Assembly: GCF_000473205.1 (NCBI RefSeq) | Contig: NZ_KI421507.1 | Coordinates: forward strand, 2,533,302-2,597,301 | DNA length: 64,000 bases | Direction: 5' to 3' | Source of the DNA: Pseudophaeobacter arcticus DSM 23566 | GTDB taxonomy: Bacteria > Pseudomonadota > Alphaproteobacteria > Rhodobacterales > Rhodobacteraceae | Shown: positions 54,614-63,602 of the stretch, piece after piece | Layout of the letters: each line of letters opens with the position of its first letter | How positions within the stretch are numbered: the first letter of the stretch is position 1 | Notes under the pieces: model-generated | What the model was told of the DNA's origin: nothing | Seen by the model: the letters and a program-made list of their open reading frames with translations, nothing else | Database searches by the model: none | Position numbers and translations under genes: made by a program

Positions 54614-57600
54614 TCAGGCAGCTGCCAACCTGCGTTTTTCATCGCGGGCAAAGAAGATCAGGTAGAACACCGGCGCCGCCACCAGGGTCAGCACGGTGGC
54701 AAAGGCCAGACCGCCCATGATGGTCACCGCCATGGAAACAAAGAAGGCGTCCCACAACAGTGGGATCATGCCAAGGATGGTGGTCACTGCCGCCAGCATT
54801 ACCGGACGCAGACGCGACACCGAAGCCTCGACAATGGCGTCGCGCAGGGGTTTGCCCTCTTCGCGCACCAGATCGATTTCCTCGACCAGAACGATACCGT
54901 TCTTGATCAACATGCCAGATAGGCTGAGCAGCCCCAGAAGCGCGGTGAAGGTGAAGGGCAGACCGGTTCCCAGCAAACCCATAGCCACGCCATTGACGGA
55001 CATGGGCACCAAGAGCCAGATGATGATCGGCTGGCGGATGGCGTTGAACAGGAAGACCGAGATCATCACCATGATCAGCGCCGTCACCGGCAACTGCTTG
55101 CCCAGGCTCTTGTTGGCGTCGCCCGAGCTTTCATGATCGCCGCCCCATTCCATGGTGTAGCCCTGCGGCAGTTGCATCTCTTCGATGGTCGACTGGATCT
55201 CGGTAAAAACCGACGCCGCTGTCAGATCAACCGGAATATCGGCACCTACCGTGAGCGTAGGAACCCGGTCACGGCGGTACAACAAAGTGTCTTCCAGCTT
55301 CAGATCCACCCCGTCGATCATCTGCTCCATCGGCAGGAACTTCTGGGCGGTACTCGAATAGACCACCTGATCCATGAAGTTGTAGCTGCCCTCTTGTGGA
55401 CGGCGGACAACAATCGGGATCAGCCGGTCCTGCTCGCGAAACACCCCGGCTTGCAACCCATCGGTTGAAAACAACAGCGTATCGGCGATGTCTTCGCGGG
55501 CGATGCCGGCAGTCTGCGCCCGGTCGGTGGCATAGCGCGGGGTCAGGACGAACTCGCGTTCCCGCCAATTCTGCCGGGTGTTGAGGATATTGGGCGAGGC
55601 CGCCTCCAGGCGCCGCATGGCCTCGTCTGCCAGCTGTCGCAGAACAGTTGAGTCGGGACCAGAAAAGCGCACCTGGATCGGATCACCGCCCCCGGGGCCA
55701 AAGACCAGCCGCTTGGTGCGGAATTCACCCTCTGGCAACTGTGCCTGGCCAAAGGCTTCGAGATCCGCCTGAAGCGGTGGAATTACCGAAATATCCGCGG
55801 TGCGAATGATCATGTGACCATAGCTCGGGTTTGGTTTCTCGGCATCATAGGTCAACAAAAAGCGCGAGGCCCCCTGCCCGACATAGGTGGAGAACTCCAC
55901 CACGTCGTCGCGTTTGGACAGCCAGTCTTCAACCCGTTTCATATGGGCTGAGGTCGTCTCGATCGTGCTGCCCTGTGGCAGTTTGTAGTGCACAAAGAAC
56001 AAAGGTGTATTGGAGTTCGGAAAGAACTGCTGTTTGACGGTGCCAAAGGCGGCAAAGCACACAACCGTCAGGCCGATCAGCCCGGCCACCACAAGCCAGC
56101 GCAGCTTGAGCGAGATCCGCAGCAGGCCACCATAGGCGCGAAACAGCAGGCCGCCATAGGCATCCGCACCCCCCTCTTGTCCCTGTTTGAAAAAGTAATG
56201 GCCCAAGATCGGCGTCGCCGTCAGCGCCAAAACCCAGCTCAGGAGCAGCGAAATGCCAATCACCGCAAAGAGCGAGAACAGGAATTCACCAGCCGAATCC
56301 GGGCTAAGCCCGATGCCGGCAAAGGCCATGATGCCAATAACCGTCGCCCCCAATAGCGGGATCTGGGTCTTGGCAGCCGCATCATGCGCCGCGTCGCGTG
56401 AATTCCGCCCGCGCTGCATGGAAATCTGCATGCCTTCGGCCACAACAATGGCGTTGTCCACCAGCATCCCCATGGCAATGATCAGCGCGCCCAGCGAAAT
56501 CCTTTCCATTTCAATGGAAAACAGGTTCATGAACAGCAGCGTGCCCACCACCGTCAACAACAGCGTGGCACCAACGACCACAGACGCCCGCCAGCCCATG
56601 AACAAGGCCAGAACCGCCACAACAATTGCAACCGAGGTCGCCAGGTTGACCAAAAAGTCATTGGAGGCCTGATCCACCACCAGGTGCTGCTGGTAGATCG
56701 GCAAAAGCTCTACCCCAAAGGGGATTTGCGCATCCAGCTCGGCCAGACGGTCGTCAACCCGGTTGCCGACCTCGACGATATTTTCGCTGGCCAGGCCCGC
56801 GATTCCAAGGGTGAAGGCTTCGACACCATTAAAGCGGATCATCAGATCGGGATTGCTGACCCGCCCGCGGTAAACCTTTGCCATATCGACGACATTGATC
56901 ACCTCCCCCTGAGAGCCAATGGACAGACCGGCAATCTGGGACACGGTATCCGACCCTTCCGGAGCGCTGATGCGGGTTTCGGCGGTTTCACCGTCCAAAT
57001 ACCCGGCCGAGCGCACCGTATTGGAGGTGGCGATAGAATTCGCAATCGCCGCAATCGAGATGTTCTGGTTGACCGAAATTGCCATATCTGGCTCAACAAA
57101 AACCGCCTCATCCGGCAGGCCCGAGATTTCGACATCGGCGACACCCTCCACGGCCAATAGCTCCCGGCGCAGGAAGGTGGCGAGTTGGTGCCGCTCCGCA
57201 TCGGTGTAGCCTTCGGCGGTGACGGCATAAAACAACCCGAACACATCGCCAAAGCTGTCATTGACATAGGGCTGCGACACCCCATCCGGCAGCCCGCGCG
57301 ACGCATCGCGGATCTTGGCGCGCAGATCGGTCCAGATGGCTGGCAGCTCGGTGCCGTCATAGGTGTCCTGCATCTCCACTTCGATCAATGAGTTGCCGGG
57401 GCGGTTGATCGAGGTGATGGTTTTCACTTCCCCCATTTTCTGAATGGCGGATTCCAGCGGCTCGGTGACTTCCCGCGCCACCTGTTCGGCGCTGGCGCCG
57501 GGGTAGTGGGTGACCACCACCGCCTGTTTGATGGTAAAGGCCGGGTCTTCCAGACGTCCGAGGTTCAAAAACCCCCAGATGCCGCCCAGCAAGGCCACCA

Positions 57601-57655
57601 GCATGATAATCCAAGTGTAAAGCGGCCGATCAATTGAGGCGCGTGCGATATCCAT
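54614..57655 (-). CDS. RND efflux pump inner-membrane subunit
   Basis: 1013-aa AcrB-type proton-driven exporter with two repeats of a large periplasmic loop and twelve spans. Opening MDIARASIDRPLYTWIIML and the TM4 segment GMLVDNAIVVAEG mark the family. At the AcrB Asp407-Asp408 position this protein has Asp400-Asn401, a variant known in some RND groups. Part of marR-adaptor-pump, all on the minus strand, ten bases after the adaptor. Substrate unknown; TolC at the left edge is a candidate outer channel. Confidence 0.95.
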   Translation of the reverse strand: MDIARASIDRPLYTWIIMLVALLGGIWGFLNLGRLEDPAFTIKQAVVVTHYPGASAEQVAREVTEPLESAIQKMGEVKTITSINRPGNSLIEVEMQDTYDGTELPAIWTDLRAKIRDASRGLPDGVSQPYVNDSFGDVFGLFYAVTAEGYTDAERHQLATFLRRELLAVEGVADVEISGLPDEAVFVEPDMAISVNQNISIAAIANSIATSNTVRSAGYLDGETAETRISAPEGSDTVSQIAGLSIGSQGEVINVVDMAKVYRGRVSNPDLMIRFNGVEAFTLGIAGLASENIVEVGNRVDDRLAELDAQIPFGVELLPIYQQHLVVDQASNDFLVNLATSVAIVVAVLALFMGWRASVVVGATLLLTVVGTLLFMNLFSIEMERISLGALIIAMGMLVDNAIVVAEGMQISMQRGRNSRDAAHDAAAKTQIPLLGATVIGIMAFAGIGLSPDSAGEFLFSLFAVIGISLLLSWVLALTATPILGHYFFKQGQEGGADAYGGLLFRAYGGLLRISLKLRWLVVAGLIGLTVVCFAAFGTVKQQFFPNSNTPLFFVHYKLPQGSTIETTSAHMKRVEDWLSKRDDVVEFSTYVGQGASRFLLTYDAEKPNPSYGHMIIRTADISVIPPLQADLEAFGQAQLPEGEFRTKRLVFGPGGGDPIQVRFSGPDSTVLRQLADEAMRRLEAASPNILNTRQNWREREFVLTPRYATDRAQTAGIAREDIADTLLFSTDGLQAGVFREQDRLIPIVVRRPQEGSYNFMDQVVYSSTAQKFLPMEQMIDGVDLKLEDTLLYRRDRVPTLTVGADIPVDLTAASVFTEIQSTIEEMQLPQGYTMEWGGDHESSGDANKSLGKQLPVTALIMVMISVFLFNAIRQPIIIWLLVPMSVNGVAMGLLGTGLPFTFTALLGLLSLSGMLIKNGIVLVEEIDLVREEGKPLRDAIVEASVSRLRPVMLAAVTTILGMIPLLWDAFFVSMAVTIMGGLAFATVLTLVAAPVFYLIFFARDEKRRLAAA

Positions 57656-57665
57656 GCTCTCGACC

Positions 57666-58739
57666 TCAGTTCGTAAAGCCGGTGAACCGGCGGACCTTTT
57701 GTCCGTCGATCAGCGCACTGCCACCGGTGGAGACAATCTCCTCGCCACCTTGCAGCCCGGAAGAAATGGCAAAATTGCCATGTTGAGTTGCCGTCAGCTC
57801 AACCTTGACCCAGGTCACTTCACCGGTTTCGCCGCCTTTGGGGGTAAAGATCATAACCCCGGTTTCGCCTTCTGGTGTGGTCACAATCGCGGTGGAGGGC
57901 ACCAGAATACCCTGTTCACCGGTATCAACCTTGACCCGTACTGCGGCTGAGGCCCCCGGCAGGATCTGGCGACCCTCGGGCGGCTGCATGCTAAAGGTCA
58001 CCCGGTAAGTCTGGCCAATATTGCTGGCCTCAGCGGTAAATTCGAGAATTTCCAGCGGAAAGCTCTCGTCGCTGCCGGGGAAGGTGGCGATGGTGGCGAC
58101 ATTGTCACCGCGATCGGCGCGCTGAAACAGGACCTCCGGGACATCAACTTCGATATGCAGCTCCGACATGTCATGCAGACGCACAATCGGAGCCCCGGCT
58201 GCAACGGTGGTGAAATTCTCGACTTCGCGGGTGGACACCAGGGCCTCAAACGGGGCGTTCAACGTGGCATGGCGCAGTTCATATTCCGCATTGCGCAGGG
58301 CGACGCGAGCCAGCCCCGCCTGGGTCGTGGCATCCTCGATAGAAACCGCACTTACGGTGCCTTTCAGCTGCTGCAGACGGCTGACTGTTCTGTCCGCCTG
58401 CTCTTTTTGCAGCCGTGCCTGTTCGAGGTTCAGCTCAAAAGGTTCCAGATCCAATTCGGCGATCAACTGACCCTCGGGCACGATATAGCCTTCGGCAACC
58501 GGGAAGCGCATCACCTGACCGGGCACCTGAAAGGCCAGGTCAACCGTCTGTCTTGCCGCCACCTGGCCAAAGAACTGCCGTTCCAGCAAGCGGGTGCCGG
58601 ATTGTGTTGTCATCAGTTTCACCGGCTTGAGCATTTCTTCTGCCTGCACGGGTCCGGGAACAGCGATCCCCGACACCACCAGCGCTGGCCCGGCCAACAC
58701 CGGCATCAGGGCCACGGCTATCTTTTGCAATAGGTGCAT
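57666..58739 (-). CDS. RND efflux periplasmic adaptor subunit
   Basis: 357-aa membrane-fusion protein bridging pump and outer channel. It has an N-terminal signal or anchor (about 1-28), biotinyl-lipoyl-like halves around a helical hairpin (LEQARLQKEQADRTVSRLQQLK), a beta-barrel domain and a membrane-proximal end. Three bases separate it from marR and ten from the pump gene, giving a tight operon. No lipobox Cys is seen. Confidence 0.93.
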   Translation of the reverse strand: MHLLQKIAVALMPVLAGPALVVSGIAVPGPVQAEEMLKPVKLMTTQSGTRLLERQFFGQVAARQTVDLAFQVPGQVMRFPVAEGYIVPEGQLIAELDLEPFELNLEQARLQKEQADRTVSRLQQLKGTVSAVSIEDATTQAGLARVALRNAEYELRHATLNAPFEALVSTREVENFTTVAAGAPIVRLHDMSELHIEVDVPEVLFQRADRGDNVATIATFPGSDESFPLEILEFTAEASNIGQTYRVTFSMQPPEGRQILPGASAAVRVKVDTGEQGILVPSTAIVTTPEGETGVMIFTPKGGETGEVTWVKVELTATQHGNFAISSGLQGGEEIVSTGGSALIDGQKVRRFTGFTN

Positions 58740-58742
58740 GTC

Positions 58743-59225
58743 TTATTTCTCCTTGCCGGGACAGCGGTTGGCAGCCCCCAGAAACTTCTTTTGTAGCTTA
58801 TCGGATAACACAGCAAATTGCTGAATATCGTCTTCATCTAGATCACAGATTTCTCGAAATGCCTGCTCTGCCCGTTTTTCCAGCGCATCGCGCAGGCTGT
58901 GCCCCTTGGCGGTGAGCTGCAGCAACAGGGCGCGCCGGTCCAGGGTATCCCGCACCCGCACTGCCAGGCCATCTTGTTCCAGCCGGTCAGCGGCCATGGT
59001 CACGCTCGAAGGCACCAGCATCAATGTCTTTGCCAGCTCCCCCATGCGACGGGGATCTGCCAGCTGCAGCAAAAGATAACATTCCACCCGCCCCAACCCG
59101 CTGATGATCTCCTGTTTTGCCAGGGCATCCTCCATACGCCAGTACAGAGCGAACATCGCAAGCAACGCCCGCATTTCGGGGCTGGTCTGCCTGGGAACAG
59201 TGGAGGGCGGTGCGGTGTTTGACAT
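58743..59225 (-). CDS. MarR-family transcriptional regulator
   Basis: 160-aa winged-helix repressor, first gene of the pump operon and probably its autoregulated repressor. The wHTH segment includes PRRMGELAKTLMLVPSSVTMAADRLEQDGLAVRV with the wing DTLDRRALLLQLT. Its divergent promoter region holds a perfect palindrome (59284-59299). Confidence 0.92.
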   Translation of the reverse strand: MSNTAPPSTVPRQTSPEMRALLAMFALYWRMEDALAKQEIISGLGRVECYLLLQLADPRRMGELAKTLMLVPSSVTMAADRLEQDGLAVRVRDTLDRRALLLQLTAKGHSLRDALEKRAEQAFREICDLDEDDIQQFAVLSDKLQKKFLGAANRCPGKEK

Positions 59226-59283
59226 CTGGTCCGGATCAATTTGTTGTGATTCTTCTGCTATACTTCAGTTGCTGAACCTTTCA

Positions 59284-59299
59284 TGTGATGAACATCACA
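59284..59299. promoter_or_regulatory. Perfect CRP/FNR-type palindrome
   Basis: TGTGATGAACATCACA, a full match to the CRP half-site pattern TGTGA-N6-TCACA and fully symmetric, between marR (start 59225) and the KAS III gene (start 59402). It could equally be an operator for the adjacent MarR protein. Confidence 0.6.
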
Positions 59300-59401
59300 C
59301 TTGTGTTGACGAATCCGGGCTGCAGTACCTTTCGTAAACCTTGACCTTTGGGTAACAAAAGCGTCACAAATACAGCGTTTCTTCCCCATAGGGTCTCTGT
59401 C

Positions 59402-60529
59402 ATGTACACAGCCGCAATCACCGGCACCGGGGTCTTTACCCCCTCCGAAACCATCACCAATGCTGAGCTGGTCGAGGCCTATAACGCCTATGCCGACAAG
59501 ATAAACGCCGAAAACGCCGAGGCCATTGCCGCAGGCAGCTTTACCGCCCTGCCGCAGTCCTCGGAAGAGTTCATCTTTAAGGCCTCTGGCATCGAACAGC
59601 GCTATGTGATGGACAAGGCGGGGATTCTCAACCCCGAGATCATGTACCCCCAGCTGCGCCAACGGGACGATTCAGAGCCCGGCATCATGGCCGAAATCGC
59701 CCTGGACGCGGCTAAAAAGGCCCTGAAACAGGCCGGTAAAACCGCCGAAGACGTTGATCTGGTGATCTGTGCTGCCTCCAATATGGAGCGCGCCTACCCT
59801 GCGGTTGCCATCGAAATCCAGGACCTGTTGGGCATCAAGGGCTTTGCCTTTGACATGAATGTCGCCTGTTCCTCTGCCACCTTTGGCATTCAGACGGCCG
59901 TCGATATGATCCGCTCGGGCAGCATTCGCGCCGCGCTGGTGGTCAACCCCGAGATCTGTTCCGGCCACCTGGAATGGCGCGACCGCGACTGCCATTTCAT
60001 CTTTGGCGATGTGGCTACCGCCACCCTGGTGGAACGGATCGAGGATGCCAAAGGCGACCATTTTGAGGTTCTCTCAACCCGCTGCGCCACTGAGTTTTCC
60101 AACAATATCCGCAACAACAACGGCTTTCTGCGGCGCTCGCGTCCCGATGGGGTGAAAGACCGGCGCGATATGCAGTTCATGCAGAACGGCCGCAAGGTGT
60201 TCAAGGAAGTGCTGCCCATGGTCAGCCAGCATATTGCCGATCATATGGCGGATGAGGGCATCCAGCGCCAAGAGCTGAAACGGCTCTGGCTGCATCAGGC
60301 CAACAAATCCATGAATGACTTCATTGGCAAAAAGACCCTGGGGCGGACGCCCGTTGCGGATGAGCAGCCCAATATCCTGCAGGACTATGCCAATACCTCT
60401 TCTGCCGGCTCAATTATTGCCTTTTCAAAATATTCCGACGATCTCAGCACAGGCGATCTGGGGCTGATCTGCTCCTTTGGGGCCGGCTATTCGGTGGGGT
60501 CGGTTATTCTGCGGCGTCACAGCGCCTAG
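59402..60529 (+). CDS. Beta-ketoacyl-ACP synthase III-like enzyme
   Basis: 375-aa thiolase-fold condensing enzyme. Catalytic Cys156 is in NVACSSATFGI, the His in RLWLHQANKSMN, and the Asn follows in NTSSAGS. It is about 50 residues longer than E. coli FabH, with extra N-terminal segments (about 28-55 and 80-92), as in alternative KAS III proteins that condense acyl-CoA or make ketones or secondary metabolites. It stands alone, divergent from the efflux operon. Start ATG at 59402; a TTG further up is not supported. Confidence 0.9.
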   Translation: MYTAAITGTGVFTPSETITNAELVEAYNAYADKINAENAEAIAAGSFTALPQSSEEFIFKASGIEQRYVMDKAGILNPEIMYPQLRQRDDSEPGIMAEIALDAAKKALKQAGKTAEDVDLVICAASNMERAYPAVAIEIQDLLGIKGFAFDMNVACSSATFGIQTAVDMIRSGSIRAALVVNPEICSGHLEWRDRDCHFIFGDVATATLVERIEDAKGDHFEVLSTRCATEFSNNIRNNNGFLRRSRPDGVKDRRDMQFMQNGRKVFKEVLPMVSQHIADHMADEGIQRQELKRLWLHQANKSMNDFIGKKTLGRTPVADEQPNILQDYANTSSAGSIIAFSKYSDDLSTGDLGLICSFGAGYSVGSVILRRHSA

Positions 60530-60552
60530 ACTGATTTGGTCACAAATAAAAA

Positions 60553-60592
60553 CTGCGCGCCACCGGCGCGCAGGAAGCCTGCAGCAAGGCTT
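60553..60592. terminator. Two hairpins between convergent genes
   Basis: ctgcgcgcc / ggcgcgcag (60553-60573), then aagcct / aggctt (60575-60592) followed by t. They lie between the stops of the KAS III gene and the HTH gene. Confidence 0.6.
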
Positions 60593-60606
60593 TCAAACCA
60601 ACAGGT

Positions 60607-61083
60607 TTAGGCGCTTTCTTCTTCCAGGTGGAGCTTCATGTCGAGCAGCACATGCTGCAACATGACAGTTTCACGCAGCAGCCTCTTGGCCTCGTTCACC
60701 GTGATGATTCCGTCTTCGATGGCGGTTTGATATTCACTCATCAAAAAGGCAAATCGCTGGCTTAGCGCGATAACATCGGCATTCACCCCACCGCTGCGCG
60801 CGGTGTTGCTGCCTTCGCTATTGCTGCCGTTTTTGGTGCCATAGGACAGCGTGATGTTTTTCAGATCGGCCAGCGCAGAGGTCACATGCGGATACGACGC
60901 CTCTTTCTCCAGCTTGGCCACGGCATCAACCGGCATAAACCGGTCTGTATGCTCTGAATTGTCGGAATAATATCGCCCCAAAGTCGCCTTGGACTTACCG
61001 GTGATCTGGCAGGCTGCCTCGATCCCAACATCCTTTACCAGGGCCTCAGTATGCTTTTTCAGGTAGGTACCAATCTCTGCCAT
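60607..61083 (-). CDS. Helix-turn-helix protein of unknown function
   Basis: 158-aa protein. Residues about 20-45 (GIEAACQITGKSKATLGRYYSDN) look like a helix-turn-helix of the kind seen in phage-type regulators. A flexible Ser/Asn/Gly linker follows (83-100), then a C-terminal amphipathic helix pair (ITVNEAKRLLRETVMLQHVLLDMKLHLEEE). Its region is less GC-rich than its neighbours. No phage genes are nearby. Palindromes 56-117 bp upstream suggest autoregulation. ATG at 61083 has GGTGAG six bases upstream. Confidence 0.72.
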   Translation of the reverse strand: MAEIGTYLKKHTEALVKDVGIEAACQITGKSKATLGRYYSDNSEHTDRFMPVDAVAKLEKEASYPHVTSALADLKNITLSYGTKNGSNSEGSNTARSGGVNADVIALSQRFAFLMSEYQTAIEDGIITVNEAKRLLRETVMLQHVLLDMKLHLEEESA

Positions 61084-61629
61084 AAATTCTCACCAGCCAT
61101 GCCGTGCCAAAAGGGGAAGGTCGGGAATAATTTCCCATGATGGTGTTGTAAAGTATTTGCTAATATTTCACCATCCCTAAGGTTTTCAGGGATTTAGCAA
61201 GTAACGGTGGGTATATTTTAGCCTGCCACGGTGTTTCAGAGCCAACTTAGTGAGTGGGTTTGGTTATGACACGGGACGCATTTTCCCGTGCTGTTAGAGT
61301 GGGCAACGTTTTTCGCCTGAGTACCCTTCCTGATGTGTCGGCATTACACGCCGAACAGCCCTTTGGATAAAACTCCTGGGTGTCAGGGGGGGTATGATTC
61401 CTGTTAGGCAGCCTGCAAACTCACCTAATCCGGCACCCAAAATACGCCTTAACATCCTAAAAATAAGTGATATTTTAAAACCCGGCCCGGGCGATCAGAG
61501 CAGTCTTGGACAGGGGCTTTCACCCCGTCAAAGCCGCTCTGCCCCTGCTGTGCCTTGGTATTGGATCTGTCTATTTGACCCTGCGCCAACCTCTTGCTCC
61601 CCCTGGCTCGGACACGGTAAAGGGAGGCC
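61084..61629. other. 546-bp AT-richer gap with palindromes
   Basis: The longest gene-free stretch. It holds inverted ttgctaa / ttagcaa (61157-61163, 61194-61200) enclosing atccct / agggat (61173-61178, 61188-61193), gatggtg / caccatc (61139, 61169) and a 7-bp hairpin cacggga / tcccgtg (61270-61290). It should contain the HTH-gene and tdk promoters. A small RNA is possible but not shown. Confidence 0.55.
61157..61200. promoter_or_regulatory. Nested inverted repeats upstream of the HTH gene
   Basis: Outer 7-bp arms ttgctaa / ttagcaa enclose inner 6-bp arms atccct / agggat. A possible minus-strand promoter (TTTACA, 17 bp, TATTCC) lies just downstream, so a bound regulator could block it. Confidence 0.4.
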
Positions 61630-62214
61630 ATGGCAAAGCTCTATTTCAACTACTCGACCATGAATGCCGGCAAATCGGCGGTTCTTTTGCAGGCGTCTCA
61701 CAACTACCGCGAAAACCACATGGATACCTATCTGCTGACGGCGCAGATCGACTCGCGCGCGGGCCAAGGGAGAATCGCTTCGCGCATTGGCATCAGCGAA
61801 GCGGCCGACACCTTTGCCCCCGGCGAGGACCTGTTTGCCAAGATCAAGGCCCGTCTTGCCCAGGGCGAAGTCGCCAGTATCTTTGTTGATGAAGCCCAGT
61901 TTCTGACCGCTGATCAGGTCTGGCAGCTGGCCAGGGTGGTGGACGATCTTCGGGTGCCTGTGCTGTGCTACGGGCTGCGCGTGGATTTCCAGGGGCAGCT
62001 GTTTCCCGGCTCCGCCGCCCTTCTGGCGCTGGCCGATGAAATGCGCGAGGTGCGCACCATCTGTCATTGCGGCAAGAAGGCGACCATGGTGATCCGTCAG
62101 GATGCCACGGGCCGCGCCATCACCAAAGGTGACCAGGTCCAGATCGGCGGCAATGAAAGCTATGTCTCGCTGTGCCGCCGCCACTGGCGCGCTGCTGTCG
62201 CCGCAGAGAGCTAG
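61630..62214 (+). CDS. tdk: Thymidine kinase
   Basis: 194-aa TK1-type kinase phosphorylating thymidine for salvage. The P-loop MNAGKS is at 11-16, FVDEAQF with the catalytic Glu88 near 85-91, and a zinc-binding end uses CHCGKKA and a late Cys (SLCRRHW). The start has GGGAGG just upstream. Not grouped with other nucleotide genes. Confidence 0.96.
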   Translation: MAKLYFNYSTMNAGKSAVLLQASHNYRENHMDTYLLTAQIDSRAGQGRIASRIGISEAADTFAPGEDLFAKIKARLAQGEVASIFVDEAQFLTADQVWQLARVVDDLRVPVLCYGLRVDFQGQLFPGSAALLALADEMREVRTICHCGKKATMVIRQDATGRAITKGDQVQIGGNESYVSLCRRHWRAAVAAES

Positions 62215-62310
62215 ACCAAGCCGCTTGAGGCGCTTGACGCCTGCGGGCTGGCTTTGTTTCGTCCGGGTTTTGATATCGGGGGGCCTCCAGCCCCCCTCAC
62301 ATTGACCGGC

Positions 62311-63261
62311 TCAGACCGCGTTTGGCAGCGGGTTTCCCGCCATAAAGGCGGCAATATTGTCCAAGGCCATATGCCCCATGGCGCTGCGCACCTCATCGGT
62401 TGCAGTCCCCAGATGCGGCAATAGCGTCACATTATCGAGATCCCGCAGCGCCTGCGGCACCTCCGGTTCGAACTCATAGACATCCAGGCCCGCTCCGGCG
62501 ATACGCTGCTCTTGCAGGGCGGCAATCAAGGCCTCCTGCTGCACCACTTCACCGCGCGCGATATTGATCAGATGCGCGTTTGGCTGCATGGCCCCCAACA
62601 CCTGTGCATCCACCAGATGCCGTGTCTCTGCCCCGCCTGGCACCGCCACCACCAGAAAATCCACCTGGGCTGCCAGCTGCTCAAGGTCGGGCAGCCGTGT
62701 GACAGGAAATCCTGGGGATTTGTCGCTGCGCGCGGCGTAAAACACCTGCATGCCAAAGCCAAAATGGCAGCGCCGGGCAATGGCGGCACCGATGCGCCCC
62801 ATGCCGATCACCCCCAGCGTCTTTCCGGTCACATGCTGACCCAGCATCTGGGTCGGGTGCCATCCGGGCCAGTTGCCACTGCGCACCAGGCGTTCGCCCT
62901 CAGCGGCGCGACGCGCTGACATCAGTAGCAGCGTCAGAGCGATATCCGCTGTCGCATCGGTCACCGCGCCGGGGGTATTGCTGACCAAAACCCCCGAGGC
63001 CGCGGCCGCCGCGACGTCTATGTGGTTAAATCCAACACCAAAATTGGCCAGAAGCCTGCACCGTGGCTTTGCCACCTCAGCAAAGATCCCGGCATCAAAG
63101 CCATCGCCAAGCGTTGGCATCACCAGATCATAGTCCCGCAGCGCGCTGACCATCTCGTCATGGCTGAGCACCGTGGTCTCCGAACGGATCACCACGTCAA
63201 ACTCTGCCCGCGCCCGCGCCTCTACCGCCGCAGTCATCGGGCGGGTAATCAACAGGTTCAT
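62311..63261 (-). CDS. D-2-hydroxyacid dehydrogenase
   Basis: 316-aa NAD(P)-dependent enzyme of the glycerate/glyoxylate/phosphoglycerate dehydrogenase family. The nucleotide loop GMGRIG is at 153-158, catalytic Arg236 (NIARGE), Glu265 and His283 (LPHLGTATDE). The LANFGVGFNHIDV and HLGTATDEVR blocks suggest a D-glycerate or glyoxylate reductase type. Two bases downstream of csaA, so part of proC-csaA-dehydrogenase. Confidence 0.93.
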   Translation of the reverse strand: MNLLITRPMTAAVEARARAEFDVVIRSETTVLSHDEMVSALRDYDLVMPTLGDGFDAGIFAEVAKPRCRLLANFGVGFNHIDVAAAAASGVLVSNTPGAVTDATADIALTLLLMSARRAAEGERLVRSGNWPGWHPTQMLGQHVTGKTLGVIGMGRIGAAIARRCHFGFGMQVFYAARSDKSPGFPVTRLPDLEQLAAQVDFLVVAVPGGAETRHLVDAQVLGAMQPNAHLINIARGEVVQQEALIAALQEQRIAGAGLDVYEFEPEVPQALRDLDNVTLLPHLGTATDEVRSAMGHMALDNIAAFMAGNPLPNAV

Positions 63262-63263
63262 TA

Positions 63264-63602
63264 TCAGTGCATCCTACCACCCAAAGGCACCGGACCATCG
63301 GGGCCAACCAATCGGATCTCGCCTGCTTCATCCGGCAGGCCCAGCACCAGCACCTCGGACATGAATTTGCCGATCTGGCGCGGCGGAAAGTTCACCACAG
63401 CCATGACCTGTTTGCCAATCAAGGCCTCGGGCGTGTAATGCGCCGTCACCTGGGCCGAGGTCTTTTTCTCGCCAATCTCGGGTCCAAAGTCGATCCAGAT
63501 CTTGATCGCCGGTTTGCGCGCCTCCGGGTAGGCTTCGGCCCGGATAACCTCGCCGACGCGAATATCCACCTTCATAAAGTCGTCAAATGTAATCTCAGCC
63601 AC
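63264..63602 (-). CDS. csaA: tRNA-binding-domain protein CsaA
   Basis: 112-aa EMAP-II/Arc1p-like OB-fold protein, the CsaA family: DDFMKVDIRVGEVIRAE, YPEARKPAIKIWIDFG and the VVNFPPRQIGKFMSEVLVLG ending. B. subtilis CsaA has a chaperone-like role in export and binds tRNA. The start overlaps the proC stop by eight bases, and the dehydrogenase follows after two. Confidence 0.93.
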   Translation of the reverse strand: MAEITFDDFMKVDIRVGEVIRAEAYPEARKPAIKIWIDFGPEIGEKKTSAQVTAHYTPEALIGKQVMAVVNFPPRQIGKFMSEVLVLGLPDEAGEIRLVGPDGPVPLGGRMH

